A stretch of 64,000 nt of DNA from Sciurus carolinensis (taxonomy: Eukaryota > Chordata > Mammalia > Rodentia > Sciuridae). The stretch spans positions 8,391,084 through 8,455,083 of the forward strand of contig NC_062216.1 in assembly GCF_902686445.1 (NCBI RefSeq), given 5' to 3'. Position 1 is the stretch's first letter. The number at the start of each line of letters is the position of its first letter. This document shows, one piece after another, positions 55,590-64,000 of this stretch. A program made the position numbers and the translations under genes. The notes beneath the pieces are model-generated. The model did no database searches. It was not told where the DNA came from and was given only the letters and a program-made list of their open reading frames with translations.

Positions 55590-57900
55590 TTTTTTGGACT
55601 AGATATACATTTTCATGTGTCTTTTATGATAGGTATTTTTATTCATTTATAGTAAATTAACATTTTATTGATGTCATTAAACTTTATTTTTTCTGCTTCA
55701 GTTGTTTTCTTTCTACTTGAAAAACAAGTGTGAATTTTTTTTTTTTTTAAAAAGAAAAATTACACACTGATTTCTGTAATGCTGGGCTCCTGTCCCGTAT
55801 CCACATGCTCACAGTCACACATGCTACTGCTGGAGTGTGGACATTTATGCAGCAGGTCATCAACTTGGGCCATTCCACGTCCTAGGAGGAAAGTATACCA
55901 CGGCGATGTCTCTTTACATTCACACTTTGCCATGACCATGAGGTACTTCGGTGAATGGTGTAGCTCATTTGTCTTGCCCATCCTCTTGCTGTTGGGTAAC
56001 TGATTGGTTTTCTTTTCTGGCATTTGTAAATCATGGTGCAGTGGCCATTTCCTGGTGTGCATCCTTGGCTGGGTTCCAAGCACACCAGTATGTTTACAGC
56101 CTTTGCTTCCTGGTGCACTTGGCTTCCCAGGGTTCTCAATTGATGGTCAAGGCACAAAAGGACTTGATTCCCTCTCAGGGTGGACTCGCTCACTCTTGCT
56201 GGGATGGACTAGAGCTGCCACAGGCCATGTGCTACTGACAAGTTGGACCAGGCTCAGGCACCTCAGCTCCTCAGTGCCTTCTTCTCGAGGACTCACCTAT
56301 TCTTTGTGGCTTCCACTGTCCCATCGGGGGTGATCCTTTTCCCCCATCCCACAGAGAAGGATGCTCCTGCATGGGTGTCTGGCCCGTGAGGGCCACTCGC
56401 AGCAGGACACCTGTGACTCTTACCTGGAGCTTTAACATCAACTCCCTGTGTGGGGAGGAACCACCCTGTCAATCAGCAGGACACCCAGTGGGTTCTCCAG
56501 CTACTCCAGGCCCAAAGGAGCTGTCTGTCTTGGGGACAGCATCTGGAAGAGGCAGCACTTGGGGACGGGCCTTACCTATCACTGGAGTTTGGTGGGTACT
56601 TGGATAAATCTCTGCACCTGCTTTCTCACCTGAGGAGGCAGTTAGTGACTCGTGGGTCCTTCAAAACCTGCAAAGCTTCATGCGTGTGTGAAGAAGAGCT
56701 CCTGTCTACTTTGGAGTTCTTCAGGCAATTTCGAGTTCTTTTAGGCCTGACGGCTATACTAGTGTGGAAACTCTGGGACCACTTGTTCAGTGACCCTCAG
56801 GGTGGGGCTGCCTGTGTGGGAAAGGAGGTTCTGGAGGGTCTGTGCTGCTTTCCTTCTTTGGCACTGAGCTGGGATCAAAAGAGACCATTGGGTCCCTTTC
56901 TAGTCCATTCTCTTCCTCTGTGAAGGACAGCCTCTTCACCATTTTTGGCAGATGCGTTTTGTTCAATTTCAGAATTCCCCCCCAAAAGGGATTTTTCTAT
57001 CTGTAAACTAGTCCTCCATCATCAAACACTCCTTTCCTCTGCCTCATATAAATCTTTCCTGCTTCAGTCTAAGTCCATGTCTACTTAGAGCAAAGTGTCC
57101 CCATCTTGGCCAATGGTCTCTATCCCTGAAGGGTGGTGTTCCACTCCTCCCCTTTGGTGGACCATGTTGGAGACTGGGATGGGGACTGTGGTTTCCTCCA
57201 GACCCTGGGTGCTGCGTGGATATGGGAACAGGAGGAGGGAAAGGTCTTATCATTGCAAGAGAGGGCTCCACCAGGGAGATGGCAGGGTTTCACCAGCGGG
57301 GGGAGTGTGTTCTCTGTGGCCTCTTCTGGAACATTCCAAAATGGCCTTGGGTATAGTAATTTCTTAGAGGTTCACACTATTGGGTCAGATTTAAGCTTTC
57401 CCCAGCCCTGCTAACTACCCTTCCATAGGTCACTCATCTCCTTCTGTCCCAGGGGCTGTGAGATGAGTGGGGGACCTTACCGCCTGGAAAGCATTCCTTC
57501 TAGAAGGGGCTGCTTCTTGAGCATGAATAGTCTTTGCAGCCTCCAGGGGCTCAGGGAGGCCGCCCATTGGGTCTTAGAGGTGCCATGATGAGAACTGTGA
57601 TGAGGCTGGCACATCCCAGGCACAAGACTGTGCCAAGGGCAGGTGGCCGAGGCATCCACTTGTTCCTGACTGTGTCTCTCCCCCGGGAGAATCTCAGAGG
57701 CTCTTGAGCCTCCTCCATCCCAATCCCAGGAAGTCAGAGGGCTTTCTTTTCCTTTTGGACCTTTGTCTACCAACCCCACATCTCAGTGCCTGGCAGGTGG
57801 AGGAATGTGTTCGACACGTCAAGATGAGCAGGAAGAGCAGGAGGGAGGTGATCGCCCCATCATCCCTCCCTCAGTCCAGCTGGAGGGTCCTAATGTAGAT
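55590..57900. other. No recognised gene
   Basis: AT-rich start with a T run (55735-55750), then mixed sequence. Open frames up to 157 codons lack domains. Not assigned. Confidence 0.4.
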
Positions 57901-57906
57901 GGAGCA

Positions 57907-58175
57907 CAGTTGTCCCTTGGCACCATGGCGTGGTTGGTTCCAGGACCTCTGTGGCCACCCAAATCCCTGGATGCCCAAGTCCCTTCTATAAAATGGCCCA
58001 GGATCTGCACAGAACCTGCGGACATCCTCCCATATATTTTAAATCATGTCTAGATGACTTCAAATACCTAATACAATGTAAATGCTATGTCAGTAGTTGT
58101 TAAACAGTATCCTTTGAGGACTAATGACAAGAACAAAGCCCATGTGTGTTCAGTGCAGACACATGGCCTGGGCCT
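57907..58175 (+). mobile_element. MER2-like (Tigger) DNA transposon fossil
   Basis: Begins CAGTTGTCCCTTGG, a Tigger/MER2-type terminal inverted repeat. It continues with 'ggttggttccaggacctctg', 'gatgcccaagtcccttctat', 'atattttaaatcatgtctag', 'atacaatgtaaatgctatgt' and 'actaatgacaagaacaaag', the order I recall for MER2. The far end is not preserved clearly. Non-coding. Confidence 0.75.
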
Positions 58176-59084
58176 AAATCAGGGTACCCGTCAGCAACAC
58201 TGTAACATTTTTCCACCAAATGTTCCAGTCTGTGATCAGTCACACCCACAGGGAAGGAGGGCTGCATTTTTACTGAACAGAGTGTGTGGCTTGGAACCAG
58301 GTGATTCTCCTCCCAACTCTGTGAAAAAAAGGAAAAAAGAATCCCTGACCGGTTGAGCTTGAAGAGATCATTGTTATCACGCTGCCAACCCTTAGGCTGG
58401 TTCAAAAAGGAAATGGATGTCCCAAGCGGCAAAGGGATTTTGCTGCTCAGAGTGAGCAGATGAAAACTGGGAATGGTTGTGGGTGGAGACCTTGGGAGTG
58501 GGGGCAGGTCCCCTCAGGGCCGCAGCTGATGCCCCCAGGGATGCCCTCTGCAAGCTCAGCTGCAGGGGTCTTGGCCGATGGCTGTGGGCAGGGCTGGTGG
58601 CTCAGGCACAGGGAAGGGGAGTGGGAAGAAGGAGCTTGGAGGTGCAGAGGGAGGGGGACAGGACCCGAGTGTCTTGGGAGACTTCTCAAGAGGTGTCTTC
58701 TTGAGCCTCTTGGAGTCCAGCTCATGTGGCTGGTGCTGGCTCAGGAGACCAAGGTTGGGAACAACACTCCCAAGCAGCCTGAGTCCCCGGGGTACCTCAG
58801 GCCCACCATGGACGCAGGCCCATCAGGGGTGCAGACCTGGGGGCTGACCCTGAGGGGCCGACTTTGACACCCTGGCAGCCAATGCCCCTTGGTTGTATTT
58901 TCGCCATCCCATTGGTCCCACCTTGCTGGGGTGCAGTAACCAGGGAGCAGGATTAGGAAAGACCCCCAGGGCCCCAGGCCCCCAGCAGGGGGGCAGAGCA
59001 CAGCGCAGGCCCCTGCAGTGGGGGAGGGCAGAACGCAGGGCCAGTTCAGGAGGGGCCGGGAGGGCGAGGAGCCGTCTGCTGCTG

Positions 59085-59305
59085 AGCGTTTTCCTGCCCA
59101 TGGGAGCTGCTGTGACCAGGAGCAGGAGGATGTGGCCGGAGCCCAGTGTTTCCTGCCTGATAAGCCGGCCCCTCCCGACGGAGCCCTGGCTGGCCCACCT
59201 TCGCCTGCCGCGGGAGCCCTGCCCAGGGAAGGGCTGGCCGAGGAGGAAAATCACTTCTCCAGATTAGCTGCCCAGGCTGCGCCTCCCTCCCCACAGGAAA
59301 TGGCC
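59085..59305. promoter_or_regulatory. Candidate enhancer with ETS and GATA motifs
   Basis: TTTCCTG (59149-59155, ETS core) stands 2 bases from TGATAAG (59158-59164, GATA). Another ETS-like ACAGGAAAT lies at 59293-59301 and a GGAAAA motif near 59245. The ETS+GATA pairing is characteristic of endothelial and blood enhancers, the tissues where SOX7 acts. Motif evidence only. Confidence 0.22.
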
Positions 59306-60737
59306 AGGCCCTGCACACCCAGAGGTCCGGTCGCCGCGCTCCGACTCCAGGCCCAGGGCTCCTGCCTGTCTCAGGGCCCCACCTTCCAAGTCCCCGGGGA
59401 GCAGAAGCCTTCTCCCTGCCAAGGATGTCAGGACTGCCACTCTTCGTGTTTGTCACAGCCCGTGACTGCCGTTGGGCTTGGGAAACAGGTCACCTTGTTC
59501 ACAGTCAGTCCGTGGATCGTCCTCCTCCCACCTGCCTACTGTGCTCTGTCTGGCCACCTCAGAAGGACATCCAGGAGATGGGGCTTTGGAGGAGGCTGGC
59601 ACAGAGGGAGGGGCAAGGCCTGTCACCCACAGGCTCCAATCCCACCTCCGCCTCCTCTGACAGTTGTGTGGCTGAGCTCCTGCCCCCACTGGAGCTCAGG
59701 GTCAGCAGGGATGGGGGCTGTTCCCAAGGGCAGCCCAGGATTCTCGTCCTGCTGGAGAAGGAAGGGCAGGTGACTGGAGTTGGAGCCATCTTGGACTGAC
59801 CCCACTCCGGCCTCCGCTCTCCTCTTCCCATCGGGAAAATTCTCTGCTACAGGCCAGTCTCCTGCCCCCAGGGTCCAGGCCATGCTTCAGGCTGGGTGGC
59901 TGTGCATAGGTAGAGGGAGGGTGGTGGGCTGCCGTGGGAGGAGGCCGTGCTGCTCAGAGCAGTTGACATCCTCCCCAGGACAGGACCCTGGGGGCAGGGG
60001 GCACTCAGTGTCATGTCCACAGGCCCACTGCCACCAGGACCGCGAGGCTCCGGGCTGGTTCCCAGGCAACTTCCTGCAGACGGCTCTCCCAGGGCCGCTG
60101 GCTGGAGTGATGCCCGAGACCCCAGGAGGGTCCCATCTCCTCCCGACACGCAGAGCCGCCCCCACCCGGGCCCTCAGCAGGCCACCAGCTCTTAGTAATA
60201 AGAGGTTTGTGAGGAGCTGTTTGCTGCCCAGAACAGATGCACTCGGGCCTGCCGGGGTCACGTTGGCGTCCCCTTCAGCAACTATCAGAGGTCACATTCG
60301 GGAAGCCAAGCCACAGGGACACCATTTGTCCTAAGCATCATCACATCTGATGCTCCGTGTGCCCAGCATGGCCCTCCTGACACAGGACAAAGCTGACGCT
60401 GAGGGGCCTAGGGGCAGCGGGCACACCACTGGATAGGCGGGGACACCGTGTCCAGAGAGACCACAGGCCAACCCTTGCTCCAGGGGTCTTCACAGCAGGT
60501 GGATGGGAGGCCAGAGCCCCACTCCCCACTCCTGGCCCTGCACTAGAAGAGCAGCTCTCCTGGCCTGCTCCAGCCTCAGGCCCTGGACAGTGGGCAGCGA
60601 GAGGAAGGCAGGAATTCCCACAGTAAGATCGGGCTGGTGGCACAGGACCAGCGAGCTGCCTGGGGTCCCCCGAGTGTGGAGAAACCCGCAAAGGAAGGAA
60701 GACAAGGGCCCAGGCCTTTATATCAAGTGCTCTTTCC

Positions 60738-60812
60738 AGCTGGCTCAGCCACGGGTACCCTGTGTGACCTTGGACCAGTCATATTCCCACTCTGGGCCTT
60801 GGTAAATGAGGA
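60738..60812 (-). mobile_element. MIR SINE fragment
   Basis: 'ccctgtgtgaccttggacca' followed by 'gtcatattcccactctgggc' and 'cttggtaaatgag' is the reverse-complemented MIR core (TGTGTGACCTTGGGCAAGTC type). Confidence 0.65.
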
Positions 60813-61589
60813 ACAGAACCCTGGCTCAGTGAGCCCTGAAAAGGGAGTGAGGAATGGTGGAGGGATGCCTTGCTGTCCGCCCCAGCAGGGTGGGTGGTCT
60901 CTAGGAGGCGGAGGTCCTGGAGAGCCGGGCAGAGCCATGGCCAGGTGAGGCTCAGGAGCCGCGCACAGCTGGGCTGGAGCAGCTGCTGCTGTATCCACAC
61001 CCAGCACCTCCCATGGCAGCACCCCTCCTGCCCCCGCTGCCCTGGGCTGCTGCCCAACCTTCCGTCACCAGGCTGCGCATGAGGCCCCCGGACACCTGGC
61101 CTGGCCCCATTCCCGTGCGTCAGCAGCCCCAGCCCCACCTCCTGAGAGCTCTGCCCCACCTTGCCCACATTGCCTGATCCACCAGCTCCCCACCCGGGAG
61201 TTGGGCTGCACAGGATGGAGCAAGAGGCCTCTGTCATCTGAACCCAGCCTGCAGATCCTCACCTGACCCTGGGACCCAGGAGCGCCCTCCCTGCCAGGCA
61301 GGGCCTGGTGTGACTGGAGCTGCTGTCCTGTGGGTCGGGCCTCCGGGCCCTCACCTGGTCACTCCCTGGCTCTCCACCACCCTGGGCTTCTCCACTGCCT
61401 AGCCAGCCAGAAAGATAGGTCCACGGATCTGAAAAGGCAGATTTTGCCCAAGGTTTTGCTTACCCCGTGGTATCAACAAAGTGATGCTCAAACTTCTCAC
61501 AGATACTGTTGGGTCTTTAGATCCAATCCCAACTAACCTGGTCAACTTCTCCTCACGTGACTCAGTGTCCATAGCAAAAGGACTCTCCC

Positions 61590-61890
61590 CCTTGGTCCAG
61601 GACCTTTGCACATTCTCGCCTGGTGGATTCCTATGATGTCCAAGAACCCAGCTCAATGTCCCCCCCTCAAGCTTACCCTCTCTCAGTCCCCACCCCAAGC
61701 TGACTGGGACCCCATTTTCTGTGTATTCCCACCATATTCTCACAAGGCATTTATTAATGTGATGATGTAATCTCTCTGGATTTAAGTCTCTCTCCTCCCA
61801 CTAGTCTGGGAACATGTTTATCTGAGAAAGGCATCTTATTGATCTTGGTTCCATGGGACTTGTTCTGTGGCGGGAACATAGTAGGTGTCC
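61590..61890 (+). mobile_element. LINE-2 3' fragment
   Basis: 'ggacctttgcacattctcgc', 'aagaacccagctcaatgtcc', 'ctctcctcccactagtctgg' and 'gcgggaacatagtaggtgtc' fall in the order of the L2 3' end. Diverged and without its terminal short repeats. Confidence 0.62.
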
Positions 61891-61894
61891 CATC

Positions 61895-64000
61895 ACCTTG
61901 CTGGAGGACTGCATGGCTGCTCGGGGCTCTAGTGTGGACTTTTGTGCCCTCTGCTCAGGATTCGATCTTAGACCAGTGGCTTCGTTTTCGGCCAGAGGTT
62001 TCAGTATATGGTCATAAACAGAAGCAGCAGAAATAACTCAGGAGTTGGTCAATGGTGAGATTAAAGTCCTAATATGGTACCCTCTCCATGATTCCAGAAA
62101 ACTTTAATTCTGTTTGTGATCCCTGCCACTCCCCAGGCTATATCCATCCCCCACGCTGAGAAGGATTTGTAACACCGTCCTGACCAGAGCTTGGTGAGGA
62201 AGGAAATGTGGGCCATGTTTGGCACACACACGTCACAGAAGCTTGCTGGCCTGTTGACCCCCTTGGAACAGATCCTGGGGGTGACACTAACGATTGGCAT
62301 TAGGATTCACCACCCTATGGAGCTGATGATAGGATGCTAAGTTCTGAGTTGCCTTCTCCAGACCCATTTAAAAAATCTTTTATTGTTTATTTTATTTAAA
62401 TATGTTATATAAATAAATGTGGAAAACTTGGACATACAGAAACACAGCAAGAGAAAGAAAGAGAAAGGGAGGGAGAGGGAGATTCCTTTCTATTAATTCC
62501 ACCTTCTATTAATGTTGCATTGTTTGGCTTCTAGAACTTTCTCCCTGATACATAATACACATAGATATTTAGAACATCCATTTTAAATTTCTTTTAGAAA
62601 ATTGGGATTACGTTGTTTTGTAAACTTATGTTTTAGAAGAGTGAGCATGTGGCCTGAATGTCCTTCTGTGTCCCTGTGTGCCTTGTGGTGGCATCTGGAC
62701 GTCCACCTGTGGCCCCTCTACTAGGCCCTTTTTGGCTCCCGATGTCACCAGACCTCCGTTTGTGGGAGAAACCCAGTGTCCCAAATGAAGACACCCCTCA
62801 CCTACCACAGAGTGAGTCCTGTGGTTCTGCCCGGGGACCCCTGTGATCCTGACCTTCTCACTCCCAGCCTGAGCTGTGTCCCTCTCCAGTGGCACAGCCA
62901 CCCGAGGACACTGCTGTGCACCTTTCTGTCACCAAGAGGTAGTGGAGCTTTCTTGTCAAATGTGGGCTGTGCAGTTAAGCAGGCGGTTTTCTCTTTCTGA
63001 GTGCAGCACTGTTTCAGGGGATTTTCTAGTGACTTGTCCCTGCTCCCTGGCCTCTCCCCTCAGTTACCGCCAGGGAGTCGGCCCCGCTTGGAAAGGACCT
63101 TCTGGGAGTCCAGCCTCAGATCCGGGGACACAGGGATGCCCACTTTCAATTCCACTCTGGGTGCCAGGAGGGAAGTGACTCGTCTGAGGGCTGCAGGGTG
63201 AGTCAGCAGCTTGGCCCGGCTGCCCCAGAGAGCTGGGAACCAGCCCTGGGCCTGGGGCTGCTGCCCGACGTGCACCGTCTTGCTCAGGAGGAAGCCTCTC
63301 TTCCCAGGCAGGAGGGGCAGAGACCCTGGGTGCCAGCTGGAGATGCTGCCCCAGGGCACTTGGGGGGTACTGTCCTGTGTGTCCCCTCTGTGCAGCGAGG
63401 CAGGCTGTGATCGTCCAGGGACAGGCTCTGTGCAGGGACTTGGCCCTGGGTAAGCAAGCCGCTTCAGAAACCTCAGGGCTCGTGAGGCAAGCACGCTCTC
63501 AAGACAGGCCCCCTATGTCTCTTTTTGGAACCTGGAGTACAGGATCCCCAACCCCCTACCCACTGCCCCAGCCCTTCTGCACCCACTAAATCCCACCAGC
63601 CAGCCCTAGAGGACCACAGCACCTGACAAACAGCCGCAAGTCTCCACCCAGGAGCCTTGGCTCAGCCTCCAGAGGCCTCCCCACCCAGCCTCTCCTGGGC
63701 CTCCTGACCCAAGGCCAACCCTCCTCTGCCCTCCTGTGGTCCTGAGGTCCTCATGTGTGTCGGGGACCGCCTCCTTGCTGGCTGAGCGGGAGCTGCTGTG
63801 GCTTCACCTCTAGACCTGGTCTTCTGCAGGGGCAGTCCCATTGCGATTTGGGGATAGCAGTGGACGATGGGCCTGCGTTTGGCCCCAGAAGGTGAGGTTT
63901 TGCTGAGGAACCAGAGCTGAACTACCCAGCTCCTCTGAGCCCGTCTCCTGACGTGTAGGATGGGGAGAATGATGTGCGGCGCCCGCCTTGGAAGGTACAC
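61895..64000. other. No recognised gene to the window end
   Basis: An AT-rich stretch with an AGAAAG/GGGAGA purine patch (62440-62485), then GC-rich sequence. Short open frames on both strands lack features. A gene start just beyond the window cannot be excluded. Confidence 0.4.

Larger units (their letters stand above)
58180..61585. other. GC-rich region without recognised gene
   Basis: High GC gives many long open frames on both strands (up to 251 codons at 59018-59773). None has a recognisable domain or a canonical start. A GATA/ETS-motif cluster and one MIR piece are listed separately. The human synteny suggests that RP1L1's 5' region could lie near or beyond here, but no RP1L1 coding sequence was recognised. 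Confidence 0.45.

Noticed and set aside
58975..58998. CTCF-like motif (CCAGCAGGGGGGC)
   Set aside because: Has one G too many against the core consensus; motif evidence alone is too weak.
59018..59773. A 251-codon plus-strand open frame
   Set aside because: Starts at GTG, has no domain or splice support, and overlaps other long frames on both strands, as expected in GC-rich non-coding DNA.

Overview
This is mammalian nuclear DNA, most likely from a squirrel-family rodent (ground squirrel or marmot type). It has long non-coding stretches, spliced genes, AATAAA poly(A) signals, CpG islands and many retroposons. The rodent and sciurid call rests on ID SINEs and on fused B1+ID (B1-dID/MEN-type) SINEs at about 2068 and 16741, plus several L1 copies that share one 3' end type. 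Species is an inference; I could not run a search.

Two protein-coding genes are supported, both on the + strand. The first is the terminal coding exon of PINX1, a telomerase inhibitor and nucleolar G-patch protein (26926-27477, poly(A) signal 27687-27692). The second is the complete SOX7, a SoxF transcription factor (coding exons 46749-46986 and 50353-51275, intron inside the HMG box, poly(A) signals at 52769 and 52941). The order PINX1 then SOX7, head to tail, is the order known on human 8p23.1. The downstream neighbours there (RP1L1, C8orf74) are not recognisable before the window ends.

Layout: 1-26925 is read as PINX1 intron, with SINEs, L1 pieces, two Tigger-type DNA transposon fossils and an unclassified repeat pair. 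The stretch 27711-46600 is intergenic. It holds an AT-rich L1 (32.6-35.9 kb), a three-layer nest of repeats (36.0-38.8 kb), and a purine/G-quadruplex tract followed by an orphan CpG island (43.6-44.3 kb) about 2.4 kb before SOX7. The SOX7 promoter CpG island spans roughly 46220-47400. After SOX7, 53-64 kb has no recognisable gene, with old SINE/LINE/DNA transposon relics and a GC-rich block at 58.9-60.3 kb.

No new multi-gene system is visible. The points most worth a second look are: a strong splice donor overlapping the PINX1 stop codon, with SOX7 next downstream; the NAGNAG acceptor of the same exon; the orphan CpG island with GATA motifs and donors; an L1-style insertion consisting only of poly(A) with a perfect 16-bp target duplication; a three-layer repeat nest; bistable palindromes near the left end; and an unclassified repeat present twice.
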